This document shows, in pieces, positions 1 through 7,081 of a stretch of 54,567 nt of DNA (position 1 is its first letter; the number at the start of each line of letters is the position of its first letter). The translations under genes and the position numbers were made by a program. Under the pieces are notes generated by a model. The model saw nothing but the letters and a program-made list of their open reading frames with translations, was not told the origin of the DNA and searched no databases. Source of the stretch: Saccharothrix sp. (GTDB lineage: Bacteria > Actinomycetota > Actinomycetes > Mycobacteriales > Pseudonocardiaceae); NCBI RefSeq assembly GCF_031180885.1, contig NZ_JAPSLK010000010.1:143793-198359 (forward strand). Direction: 5' to 3'.

Positions 1-70
1 GCGCTGCCGGCCGCGGCCGCCCACCCCCAGGACCCGGGCGCTCGGGGCCACCCGGCCACCACCGGCGGAG

Positions 71-235
71 ATCAAGCCCGTCTCGTCGGCGATGACGACG
101 AGCAGGCGCGGTCAGGGGCGTCGAGGGCGACCGGCAGGCGGCCGACGTGCGTGCGGTCGCGGCGCTGATGACCAGCCGCGCGGCGATCTCCGCGTCCGAC
201 CGGCCCGTGCCCACCTCGGCCGGCGCCTCGCGCTC
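71..235 (-). pseudogene. LuxR-type helix-turn-helix remnant
   Basis: Minus-strand reading shows the C-terminal DNA-binding part of a LuxR/NarL regulator split over frames: SDAEIAARLVISAATART in one frame, HVGRLPVALDAPDRA in the next, then LLVVIADETGL in a third. Together these match the usual order of the LuxR HTH (NAEIA...THV...LxARDRAQxVVxAYExGLV). At least two indels break it and no receiver or sensor domain precedes it, so it is a decayed fragment. It abuts the PhzF remnant directly, which suggests a deletion joined two unrelated genes. Confidence 0.6.
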
Positions 236-245
236 GCGGTGTGAG

Positions 246-515
246 CGACGCGCCCAGCGCGGTGCGGGTGAACCGGACGGCCTGGGCGGCGACGGTGCCG
301 TGGCCGCGGCCGGACGGTTCGGCGGTGGCGGTGAAGTACCGGACCGGCCGGCCACCGTCCGGCGTCCGCCCCGGGCCGAGGAACGCCGCGTGCGGGGTGC
401 CGGCCGCAGCGGCGACCGCACGCCGGTCCGCGTCCGTCGCCGCCGGGTCGTCGTCGGTGACGGCCGTGGGGCTACCTGCCGTCGCGCCGCACGCACGCGT
501 CAACCACCGTGACAT
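246..515 (-). pseudogene. PhzF-family epimerase/isomerase remnant (N-terminal part)
   Basis: The first 90 codons of a minus-strand reading frame resemble the N-terminal half of PhzF-family proteins: a degenerate GNPTAV-like start (AGSPTAV), an aspartate-rich segment, an AAAAGTPHAAFLGPG stretch and RYFTATAEPSGRGHGTVA, where PhzF proteins have R-FTP-xE-x-CGHATVA. The conserved cysteine/catalytic context is altered and family similarity stops near position 246, where LuxR-like sequence begins. Full PhzF proteins are about 270-300 residues, so only one third remains. I infer a dead gene. Confidence 0.6.
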
Positions 516-531
516 CCGGCCAGGACATCGG

Positions 532-828
532 TCAGTCGATGCCTTCGGTGATGCGGAAGTCGCGCTCGAAGCCGTCGGGGAGTTCGGCCAGCGCCTGCTG
601 GTAGGCCGCGCTCGCGCGTGCGGCGACGGCCTGTTCGAAGCTGTCGAACTCGATCAGGACGACGCGCTCGGCGATTCCGGCTTCGTGTGCGACGACCCGG
701 CTGCCGATGCCGGCGAGCACCCGCCCGCCCGCGGCCGCGACGGCGAGACCTGCCAGTCCGTTGTAGACATCAAGCTTCTCGGGGTCCTCGATGGTGGGGT
801 AGACGCTGACCCAGTAGCCCTTGGGCAT
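532..828 (-). CDS. DUF1330 family protein
   Basis: A 98-residue protein beginning MPKGYWVSVYPTIEDPEKL matches the small ferredoxin-like DUF1330 family (about 95-100 residues), with the typical GGRVLAG segment followed by RVVLIEFDSFEQAVA near residues 45-70. The family belongs to the dimeric alpha-beta barrel group; no reaction is established. Start: ATG at 828 preceded by GGAGG five bases upstream. It is divergent from the HxlR regulator at 1003, and the 174-bp gap carries two perfect palindromes, so the regulator probably controls this gene. Confidence 0.85.
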   Translation of the reverse strand: MPKGYWVSVYPTIEDPEKLDVYNGLAGLAVAAAGGRVLAGIGSRVVAHEAGIAERVVLIEFDSFEQAVAARASAAYQQALAELPDGFERDFRITEGID

Positions 829-938
829 GGAACCTCCAGTGTTGGGATGAGCGCATCTGACTTGCGGGTTGGTCGCGGACGAGCGTCGGCGGGCGAGGCG
901 AGGCTTGTCAGCGTCGTGATCGCCATGCCGCCGAAGTT

Positions 939-957
939 CGTTTCGAAATCAGAAACG
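939..957. promoter_or_regulatory. Palindromic operator 1 (CGTTTC-N7-GAAACG)
   Basis: A perfect 6-bp inverted repeat, CGTTTCGAAATCAGAAACG, lies between the divergent DUF1330 and HxlR genes. Its arms match those of a second palindrome 17 bp away. Dyad operators in such a gap are typical for HxlR regulators, so this is a likely binding site for the adjacent regulator (inference). Confidence 0.6.
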
Positions 958-973
958 CCGGCTGGATGCTAGT

Positions 974-990
974 GTTTCGAATAACGAAAC
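974..990. promoter_or_regulatory. Palindromic operator 2 (GTTTCG-N5-CGAAAC)
   Basis: A second perfect inverted repeat, GTTTCGAATAACGAAAC, ends just before the AAGGAGG ribosome binding site (993-999) of the HxlR gene. Binding here would block transcription or translation initiation of the regulator itself, suggesting autoregulation. It shares the GTTTC/GAAAC arms with operator 1. Confidence 0.6.
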
Positions 991-1002
991 GCAAGGAGGG
1001 TC

Positions 1003-1356
1003 ATGCCGATACCGCGCCCAGGAACACCGGTCCGTGGATCGACTACCGGCCGTCCCCTCATGGCCGCGATGGACCTGTTCGGCCGTCGGTGGGCGCTGCG
1101 AATTCTCTGGGAACTGCGTGCGGGTCCGCTCGGTGCCCGCGCGCTGCTGGCACGGTGCGAAGGGCTGTCATCCAGCGTCCTCTACCAGCGGCTCCGCGAA
1201 CTCGCATCGAGCGGGATCATCGCCCCCTCGGCCGATGGCTACGAGCTGACTCGGCTGGGGACGGCACTCCGTGATGCCCTCCGTCCGCTCGACGAATGGG
1301 CGATCACCTGGGCGCAGGAGCAGGGACGCAACGATCAGGAGCCCACGCAGACGTGA
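1003..1356 (+). CDS. HxlR-family winged-helix transcriptional regulator
   Basis: A 117-residue protein with the HxlR winged-helix core: AAMDLFGRRWALRILWELRAGPLGARALL (about residues 22-50), recognition region SSSVLYQRLRELASSGIIAP and wing YELTRLGTALRDALRPLDEWA. HxlR proteins usually bind DNA as dimers and sense reactive or aromatic compounds. The N-terminal GCP motif used by thiol-sensing members is GRP here, so there is no cysteine at that place and redox sensing by that route is unlikely. ATG 1003 has AAGGAGG only three bases upstream. Two palindromes precede it. The likely target is the divergent DUF1330 gene. Confidence 0.9.
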   Translation: MPIPRPGTPVRGSTTGRPLMAAMDLFGRRWALRILWELRAGPLGARALLARCEGLSSSVLYQRLRELASSGIIAPSADGYELTRLGTALRDALRPLDEWAITWAQEQGRNDQEPTQT

Positions 1357-1414
1357 AGATCACGCCCGACCGGGTGGAGCGGTGATCTGACGGACGCCGA
1401 CTCGGGACACGGGC

Positions 1415-1705
1415 TCACGCGGCCTGTGAAAACCCCTCGGTCGCTGTCTCGTCGCCGCGCGGAGGGGTGAAGTCGACGTCCAGGCGCGGGTCGTACGCGT
1501 CGGGCTCGTCGCCGAGCTCGTTGATGGAGTATTCGCCGAAGCGCCCGGGTGTGCTCGGTTCCGGCGCAACGGCGCGTCGGTCAGAAAGCGCAGGAGTTGC
1601 ACGGTGCGGATGACGCGGCCGACCTCGCGAAAGGCGGTGTACGTGGCGTTCTTGTCTGACCCGCATGCGAAAGGGTCCTTCAGCTTCGGCTCCGCGCCGG
1701 AGGCC
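1415..1705 (-). pseudogene. Tn3-family transposase C-terminal remnant with internal deletion
   Basis: Minus strand reads KDPFACGSDKNATYTAFREV, then GRVIRTVQLLRFLTDAPLRR, the well-conserved region of actinobacterial Tn3 transposases. Near position 1553 the frame changes and the text jumps to RFGEYSINELGDEPDAYDP and LDVDFTPPRG, which resembles the extreme C-terminus of the same family, ending in FSQAA and a stop at 1415. Roughly 60-90 intervening residues and the whole N-terminal 800-plus residues are missing. No terminal inverted repeats were recognised. This is a relic of a transposon, not an active element. Confidence 0.7.
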
Positions 1706-1872
1706 GCCGCGTGATGTCGAGCAGCACGTCCGGAGCGGTTGATCGCTTCATCACCGCAGGAGTGCCGGCCGCGGCGACCCCGCCGGCGGGCTGGGGCTTC
1801 GCGTCTACTGTGGACCGTGCGGCGGGACCCCGGTCATGCGCGGTCGGCCGGAAAACCCCCGTTCAACCCCTA

Positions 1873-1890
1873 CCGAACCTAGTAGTTCGG
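1873..1890. promoter_or_regulatory. Palindrome upstream of LVIVD gene
   Basis: CCGAAC-CTAGTA-GTTCGG is a perfect 6-bp inverted repeat with a 6-bp spacer, 51 bp upstream of the GTG start at 1942. The size suits a TetR-type operator; whether a regulator in this window uses it is unknown. Confidence 0.4.
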
Positions 1891-1941
1891 ACGTACAGTC
1901 CGCGAGCTACGGGGAACACTCGGATCGATGAGGGGTACGAC

Positions 1942-3843
1942 GTGCGGAAACGGCGGATCGGCAGAATCCTCGCCTTGGGTGTGGTGACGGCGGCACTGGG
2001 CGCCGCGGTGACCGGCGTGGCCGGCGGTCACCCGGACCACGGTGGCGGCGGGCGGGAGGACTTCCCCGGCGAGGGCGTCGCGGACGGCATGTACAAGCAG
2101 CACGACGGGGACGAAGGGCACCTGCCTGCGGTGTCGCGCAACGTCTCCCTGGTGGGCAAGGGCAAGGTGACCAACCCGTCCGGGGCCGGCAACACCGGGC
2201 GCGTGGCGGACGTGACCGCGTTCGGCGACTACGCCTACCTGACCGCGTTCCGCGAGCCGACGTGCGAGCGGACCGGTGTGCACGTCATGGACATCTCCGA
2301 CCCGGCCAAGCCCGTCGAGGTGACCGGCGCGTTCATCCCGACCAGCGCCGGTTCCTACGCCGGTGAGGGCATCCAGGTCGAGCACCTGGAGACCCCGTTC
2401 TTCCACGGCGACCTGCTGATCCACCAGAACGAGACGTGCCCGGGCGCGACGCCCGGCGCGGCCTCCGGCGGCATCTCGCTGTGGGACGTGACCGACCCTC
2501 GCAACCCCAAGCCGGTCAAGCTCCACACGGGTGACTTCACCAACGCGTCCGGCGGCCTGGACCCCGCGCCGAACCAGACGCACAGCATGCGGATGTGGAC
2601 CAACGTCTTCGACAAGAAGGTCTACGTCGCGCTGGTCGACGACGAGGAGGGCGCGGACGTCGACATCCTCGACATCACCGACCCGTACAACCCGGTGCTG
2701 GTCAACGACGAACTCGACCTCGGCGCGGTGTTCGGCGTGGACCAGCCCGCGCCCGCGAACCTCACCTCGGTGTTCAGCCACGACATGATGATCACCAAGA
2801 TCGGTCGTCGGTACGTGATGAACGTCAACTACTGGGACGGCGGGTACGTGCTGCTCGACGTCACCGACCCGCGGCCGGGCAAGGTGACGCTGATCGCCGA
2901 GACCGAGTACGCGGCCCTGGACGAGGAGCGGCTCGCGCGGGGCGAGCGGGTCTCGCCGGAGGGCAACGCGCACCAGTCCGAGCTGTCGCCGAACCGGAAG
3001 TACATGATCGGCACGGACGAGGACTTCAGCCCGTACCGGGTGACCGCGAGGATCGACTCCGGTCCGTACGCGGGCGCTGAGTACCTGGCCACCTCGGCGG
3101 GCGACACCAAGCCGGTGGACGAGAACACCACCATCAGCGGGCCGACGACGTTCGTCGGCCTGGCGTGCGACGCGGCGGCGATCCCGGCGGGCACCGGCAC
3201 GGCGCTGGTCGAGCGCGGTGTCTGCCCGTTCCAGGCCAAGCTGGACAACATCGTGGCCAAGGGCTACACGGCCGGCATCGTGTTCCAGAACGTCCGCTCG
3301 GACTGCCTGGGCAGCGTCTCGATGGCGGCGGCCGGGCCGATCCCGTACGTGTTCACCAACCGCTACGCGGGTCTGCGGCTGCTGGGCGTGCCGGGCGTGA
3401 CCGAGGCGAACGCGTGCACCACGCCGACCCCGGCGAGCGGTGGCGAGGCGACCACGATCAAGGCGACCTTCGACGGCTGGGGCTACGTGCGGCTGTTCGG
3501 CACGGACATCCCGAAGTCGGGCCCGGGTTCGATCACCCAGATCGACACCTACGCGGTGCCGGAGTCGCAGGACCCGAAGTACGCGCGCGGGTTCGGTGAC
3601 CTGTCGGTGCACGAGGTGGCGATGGACCCGGACAACAACAGCATCGCGTACCTGTCGTACTACGCGGCCGGTTTCCGGGTCGTGCGGTACGGCCCGAACG
3701 GCATCCAGGAGGTCGGCGCCTTCATCGACGAGGGCGGCAACAACTTCTGGGGCGTCGAGGTCTGGAAGGACGAGACCGGCGAGCAGTACGTGCTGGCCAG
3801 CGACCGCGACTTCGGTCTGTACGTCTTCCACTTCAACGGCTGA
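1942..3843 (+). CDS. Secreted LVIVD-repeat protein with PA domain
   Basis: GTG start at 1942 with AGGGG six bases upstream gives 633 residues; the reading frame is open further upstream but without family similarity. N-terminus: basic residues then a hydrophobic stretch (ILALGVVTAALGAAVTGVA), so export is expected. The body contains repeated blades of the LVIVD type, each with motifs like HVMDISDPAKPV, LWDVTDPRNPKPV, DILDITDPYNPV and LLDVTDPRPGKV, predicted to form a beta-propeller. Between blades, around residues 390-490, lies a protease-associated (PA) segment with RGVCPFQAKLDNIVAKGYTA. No protease catalytic domain is present. A role as extracellular binding scaffold is inferred. A strong hairpin follows the stop. 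Confidence 0.85.
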   Translation: MRKRRIGRILALGVVTAALGAAVTGVAGGHPDHGGGGREDFPGEGVADGMYKQHDGDEGHLPAVSRNVSLVGKGKVTNPSGAGNTGRVADVTAFGDYAYLTAFREPTCERTGVHVMDISDPAKPVEVTGAFIPTSAGSYAGEGIQVEHLETPFFHGDLLIHQNETCPGATPGAASGGISLWDVTDPRNPKPVKLHTGDFTNASGGLDPAPNQTHSMRMWTNVFDKKVYVALVDDEEGADVDILDITDPYNPVLVNDELDLGAVFGVDQPAPANLTSVFSHDMMITKIGRRYVMNVNYWDGGYVLLDVTDPRPGKVTLIAETEYAALDEERLARGERVSPEGNAHQSELSPNRKYMIGTDEDFSPYRVTARIDSGPYAGAEYLATSAGDTKPVDENTTISGPTTFVGLACDAAAIPAGTGTALVERGVCPFQAKLDNIVAKGYTAGIVFQNVRSDCLGSVSMAAAGPIPYVFTNRYAGLRLLGVPGVTEANACTTPTPASGGEATTIKATFDGWGYVRLFGTDIPKSGPGSITQIDTYAVPESQDPKYARGFGDLSVHEVAMDPDNNSIAYLSYYAAGFRVVRYGPNGIQEVGAFIDEGGNNFWGVEVWKDETGEQYVLASDRDFGLYVFHFNG

Positions 3844-3849
3844 CCCGGT

Positions 3850-3887
3850 CGCGTGGTCCGGGCGGGGCGGCCCGCCCGGACCACGCG
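3850..3887 (+). terminator. Strong intrinsic-type hairpin
   Basis: A 17-bp perfect stem (CGCGTGGTCCGGGCGGG and its complement) with a 4-base loop begins 7 bp after the stop codon of the LVIVD gene. There is no U-tract, as is common in GC-rich actinomycetes. Confidence 0.8.
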
Positions 3888-3889
3888 GG

Positions 3890-4042
3890 GCCGAGGGGCT
3901 GCTCGGTGTCGCGATGGGGGATGCGGTGCCGGTCGGCGCGGCTGACCGGGAGGTGGTCCAGGAAGTCCCGTCCCCGCTTGGCGGAGTCGTAGGGGTGGTC
4001 CACGGCGAACAGGATGCGGTCGACGTCCACGGCGTGCAGCAC
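3890..4042 (-). pseudogene. Amidohydrolase-2 family C-terminal fragment
   Basis: About 50 codons on the minus strand (LHAVDVDRILFAVDHPYDSA, then RDFLDHLPVSRADRHRI) match the C-terminal end of amidohydrolase-2/ACMSD-type metal-dependent decarboxylases, where a G-DRIL-F-S-D-P motif is followed by a helix and AxxNAxRLLGL. The upstream coding part of a roughly 300-residue enzyme is absent and the usual end is degenerate (HRDTEQPLG). It is a decayed fragment between a terminator and another fragment. Confidence 0.6.
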
Positions 4043-4085
4043 GTCGTGGTGATCTTCACGACGCCTCCCGACGGCTACCCGGGTC

Positions 4086-4313
4086 TTACGGCTCGGCGCG
4101 GAAACCGGTGCGGCCACGGGGCTTGTACACCGACAGCACCGTGGCGATGACCAGGACCAGCACCGCGGCGGCGGCGTCGACCAGGATCTGCACCTGCAAC
4201 CGGTCGGCTCCGCCGCTCATGCCGTGCGTGGATGCCATGTCGGCCAGGTACTCGATCGGTCGCATGTGGACGAGCAGCACGACGGTGGCCAGCAGGTTGA
4301 TCACCAGCTTGAA
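4086..4313 (-). pseudogene. Membrane protein C-terminal fragment
   Basis: Minus strand encodes LVINLLATVVLLVHMRPIEY, then a loop, then VDAAAAVLVLVIATVLSVYK ending PRGRTGFRAEP and stop. Two transmembrane helices with the KPRG ending resemble a family of small actinobacterial integral membrane proteins often annotated as DUF2269-like. The N-terminal helices are missing because sequence beyond about 4313 is antisense to a TetR gene. A deletion joined two divergent genes here. Confidence 0.55.
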
Positions 4314-4760
4314 GAGAGGACCGGGATCGGGCGCGCCACGTTGTACAAGTACTTCGGCGACGTCGAGGCGATCCTGCTGGCCTGGCACGAGCGCCAGGTC
4401 GGCGCCCACCTGGCGCTCCTGTCGGCGGTGCGGGACACCGCGCGCGAGCCGGTCGAGCGGCTCAAGGCCGTGCTGGAGGCGTTCGCGCTGATCTCGCACG
4501 AGTCCCACGGCGGGCACGACCGGGAGCTGGCGGCGTTCCTGCACCGCGACGAGAAGGTGGTGCAGGCGCAGCGCCACCTGCACGAGATGGTCCGCGACCT
4601 GCTGGACGAGGGCGTCCGCGCGGGGGAGATCCGCGCGGACGTGTCGTCGGACGAGCTGGCCGGCTACTGCCTGCACGCCCTGACCGCCGCACGCGGACTG
4701 CCCTCGCAGGCGGCGGTGCGCAGGCTGGTCGCCGTCACGCTCGCGGGGCTGCGCCCGTAG
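4311..4760 (+). pseudogene. TetR-family regulator, 5'-truncated
   Basis: From about 4314 the plus strand reads RTGIGRATLYKYFGDVEAIL, the recognition helix of a TetR regulator, followed by an all-helical ligand domain to a stop at 4760. The first roughly 30 residues, including helices 1 and 2 of the HTH and the start codon, are replaced by antisense of the neighbouring membrane-protein fragment. It cannot make a normal repressor. It probably once controlled the divergent membrane protein; both lost their 5' ends in the same event. Confidence 0.75.
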
Positions 4761-4851
4761 GCGAGGCGACGGCGGTCCGGAGACTCCTTGGCGCCGACGA
4801 ACGCGATGCCCGGGGACGCGCCCAGTTCGTGGTTGGTTGTCCCATGGGGCG

Positions 4852-5700
4852 TCAGGCGAGTGCCTGCGTGGTGAACGTCCGGCCGCCGTCCTTCGAGCGG
4901 TGGATCGCGTCGTCGGTGGCGAGGAACACCTCGGCGGGGCCGTTGGTGGCCAGCGCTGCCGGTCGGCCCGGCACGGTGCCGTGACGGGTCCACGTCGTCC
5001 CGCCGTCCGCGCTGGTCCGCACGGTCCCGTCGGGTGCCACGCCGACGATCGTGGCGTCCGCCGGCCAGTCGAGGAGTTGGAGGACGGGAGCGCCGGCGAC
5101 CGCGGTGAAGGTCCGGCCCCCGTCGGTGCTGCGCGCCACGCCCTGCGCGGTCGTGGCCAGCAGGACGTCGGGGGTCGTCGGGCTGACGGCGAAGTCCACC
5201 GCTTCGACCTGCGCCCGCCGGTCCCAGTTCCGGCGGTCGGCGGTCACGGCGAGCCGGCCCGTCTGGCTGTCGTACCCGTACACGGAGCCGTGCTTGGCTT
5301 CCAGCGCGTGGAAGTCGGCCTGGCCGGCGAGCGAGAGCGACGTCCAGGTCCGGCCCGCGTCCGTGCTCTCGACGAGTCCCAGGTGCCGAGGTGCGTCCTC
5401 GTCGGTCGGGTCGGGGTGGCCGCTGCCGAGGAAGTGGTGGGGTCCGACGACGGTGAAGCCCATGGTGTCCTGCCGCAGCGTTCCGACGCGTTCCGGCTTG
5501 CCGTTCTCGGGCACGCGGAACAGCCCGTGGTGGCTCGCGGCGTAGAGGGTGCCGTCGGCCGGGTCGACGCCCAGGCCGTGGACGTGGGCGAGCCCCGGGT
5601 CGTGGGTCGGCGGGGCCGGCTGCCCGGGGTCGGCCTGCCCGCATGCCGCCAGCAGGGCCGCTGTGGCGAGGCCGAGGGCGGCGGTGGTCGTGCGTCGCAT
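4852..5700 (-). CDS. F510_1955-type glycosylhydrolase-like lipoprotein (BNR/sialidase-type repeats)
   Basis: A 282-residue protein. Lipoprotein signal MRRTTTAALGLATAALLAAC with lipobox LLAAC at residue 20. The mature part has HVHGLGVDPADGTLYAASH near its start and several BNR-like Asp-box repeats (STDAGRTWTS, STDGGRTFTA, SADGGTTWTR, SKDGGRTFTT), predicted to form a beta-propeller on the outer face of the membrane. This pattern fits the F510_1955 glycosylhydrolase family, which is often found near copper genes; catalytic activity is not established. The start ATG lies just downstream of an operator (5727-5745) shared with the neighbouring cupredoxin gene. Confidence 0.8.
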   Translation of the reverse strand: MRRTTTAALGLATAALLAACGQADPGQPAPPTHDPGLAHVHGLGVDPADGTLYAASHHGLFRVPENGKPERVGTLRQDTMGFTVVGPHHFLGSGHPDPTDEDAPRHLGLVESTDAGRTWTSLSLAGQADFHALEAKHGSVYGYDSQTGRLAVTADRRNWDRRAQVEAVDFAVSPTTPDVLLATTAQGVARSTDGGRTFTAVAGAPVLQLLDWPADATIVGVAPDGTVRTSADGGTTWTRHGTVPGRPAALATNGPAEVFLATDDAIHRSKDGGRTFTTQALA

Positions 5701-5726
5701 TCCGGCTCCGGTGGTCGAGCGGCTTT

Positions 5727-5745
5727 CTACTATCACTAATAGTAT
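5727..5745. promoter_or_regulatory. Shared operator, copy A (CTACTA-N7-TAGTA)
   Basis: CTACTATCACTAATAGTAT sits in the 44-bp gap between the cupredoxin stop and the lipoprotein start. It matches operator B at 6197-6215 in CTACTA, the AATAGTA half and spacing. Its position suggests a separate regulated promoter for the lipoprotein gene. Confidence 0.6.
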
Positions 5746-6155
5746 TAGCCGACGGTGAGCGTGGTCTCCATGCCGCGTTCGCGGTGGTTGCCCACCGAGC
5801 ACCAGAGGGTGTACTCGCCGGCCTGGAGGGTGGCCGTGACGCTGCCCTGGCCACCGGGCTCGATGACCGGGGTACGCGCGTCGTCGACGCCGGGGCCCCG
5901 GATCACGAGGTCGTGGGAATCGCCGCCCTGGTTGCGGACGGTGAAGACGTGGGTGCCCGGACCGGGGTTCCCGTCGGGCAGCGAGATCCGGTAGTCGGTC
6001 TCGGTCACCACGATCTCCTGCCCGGTCCGGGGCGCGGACGGGACCTCGGTGGTCGTGGTCGCTGGTGGTGGCGGCGGCGGTGACTGGACGGGCTCGGGGC
6101 TTGAACAGGCGGCGAGCACCAGTGCGGCGGCGACCGGTCCGGTGTGTCGCTTCAT
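5745..6155 (-). CDS. Cupredoxin-domain lipoprotein
   Basis: ATG at 6155 with GGAGG seven bases upstream gives 136 residues. Signal: MKRHTGPVAAALVLAACSS with lipobox LAAC. A Pro/Thr-rich linker (residues about 22-45) tethers a plastocyanin-like domain carrying the four type-1 copper ligands: His in GGDSHDLVI, Cys in TLWCSVGNH, His of the same motif and Met in ERGMETTL. It should bind copper on the cell exterior and may buffer or transfer it. It is flanked by two copies of one operator, so its expression is probably tied to the F510_1955-type lipoprotein, likely in response to metal (inference). Confidence 0.88.
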   Translation of the reverse strand: MKRHTGPVAAALVLAACSSPEPVQSPPPPPPATTTTEVPSAPRTGQEIVVTETDYRISLPDGNPGPGTHVFTVRNQGGDSHDLVIRGPGVDDARTPVIEPGGQGSVTATLQAGEYTLWCSVGNHRERGMETTLTVG

Positions 6156-6196
6156 GGTCGGACCTCCCAATGGGAGCGGTGTCGCGACGTAATCCA

Positions 6197-6215
6197 CTAC
6201 TACTAGTAATAGTAG
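6197..6215. promoter_or_regulatory. Shared operator, copy B (CTACTA-N7-TAGTAG)
   Basis: CTACTACTAGTAATAGTAG is a perfect 6-bp inverted repeat 42 bp upstream of the cupredoxin ATG. Same motif as copy A. A third partial half site, ATAGTAG, occurs at 6350-6356 at the start of the divergent TVP38-type gene. Confidence 0.65.
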
Positions 6216-6342
6216 CCCGGTGGCGCGTCACCGGCCGCCGGTCGGACAGGGCCACGCGTTGACCACGTACTGCTTCTACTCGACCAGGGGGCGTTGGCCG
6301 AGCGTTTGCTTCATCGCGGCCCACGATGAAACATTGTTTACG

Positions 6343-7050
6343 ATGGAAAATAGTAGAGGGGTGCGGCGCGGGCGGTTGATCGGCTTGATCGCCGTTCTGG
6401 TGGTGCTCTCCGCGGCCGCGGTGGTCGTCGACCTGCCGAGCGCGGAGCAGTTGCGCGGGTGGGTTCGCGGCTACGGCGTCGCCGCACCGTTGGTGTTCTT
6501 CGTGTCGTGCGCGGTGGGCACGGCGCTGTTCTTCCCCAAGCCCGTGCTCGCCACGACCGCCGGTCTGCTGTTCGGTGTCCTGCCCGGCGTCGGGCTGGCG
6601 GTGGCCGGCTTCACCGTGGGAGCGCTGATCGCCTTCGCGGTCGCACGCGGTCTGGGCCGGGAGGCAGTCGCCCGCCGGTTGGGAGAGGGGCGGCTGCGAG
6701 CCGTCGAGACCGTCTTCGCGAGGCGTGGGATCGCCGCCACTCTCGTGCTCCGACTGCTGCCGGTGGTGCCCTTCGCGGTGTCGAACTACGCGGCGGGCGT
6801 GACGGCGGTCGGTTCGCGGTCGTTCGCGGCGGGCACGGCGTTGGGCCTGCTGCCCACCACCGTGGTCGCCGCGACGCTGGGCGACGCGTGGCGGGACCTG
6901 GGCTCCCCGCGTTCGCTCGCGGCCGCCGCCGCGTGGCTGGCGCTGGCCGTGATCGGGGTCGTGTGGGGCGCGCGCCTTCTCCGACACGCCTCGACGAACC
7001 GCGACGGGGAGAACGACGTTCGCCCCGGCACGGTCGCCGGCGGGCCGTGA
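6343..7050 (+). CDS. TVP38/TMEM64 (VTT/DedA-type) membrane protein
   Basis: A 235-residue polytopic protein with about five hydrophobic segments. The VTT domain is visible: GYGVAAPLVFFVSCAVGTAL, then FPKPVLATTAGLLFG, the re-entrant GxxxG-type segment, and LRLLPVVPFAVSNYAAGVT, which is the conserved R-x-x-P-x-x-P/S-x-N-Y motif. The family includes lipid or polyprenyl-phosphate transporters. ATG 6343 is chosen because the hydrophobic N-terminus starts soon after; no Shine-Dalgarno is present, so the mRNA may be leaderless, or GTG 6361 may be used. Divergent from the copper pair. Confidence 0.82.
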   Translation: MENSRGVRRGRLIGLIAVLVVLSAAAVVVDLPSAEQLRGWVRGYGVAAPLVFFVSCAVGTALFFPKPVLATTAGLLFGVLPGVGLAVAGFTVGALIAFAVARGLGREAVARRLGEGRLRAVETVFARRGIAATLVLRLLPVVPFAVSNYAAGVTAVGSRSFAAGTALGLLPTTVVAATLGDAWRDLGSPRSLAAAAAWLALAVIGVVWGARLLRHASTNRDGENDVRPGTVAGGP

Positions 7051-7081
7051 AGCGCGCCGGCGACCGGACTGCGAGGCGCGG

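Noticed and set aside
1879..4059. Very long minus-strand open frame opposite the LVIVD gene
   Set aside because: It is the mirror of a strongly coding plus-strand gene; its text is Arg/Val/Asp-rich with no family similarity. Only its far 5' neighbourhood shows an amidohydrolase fragment, in another frame.
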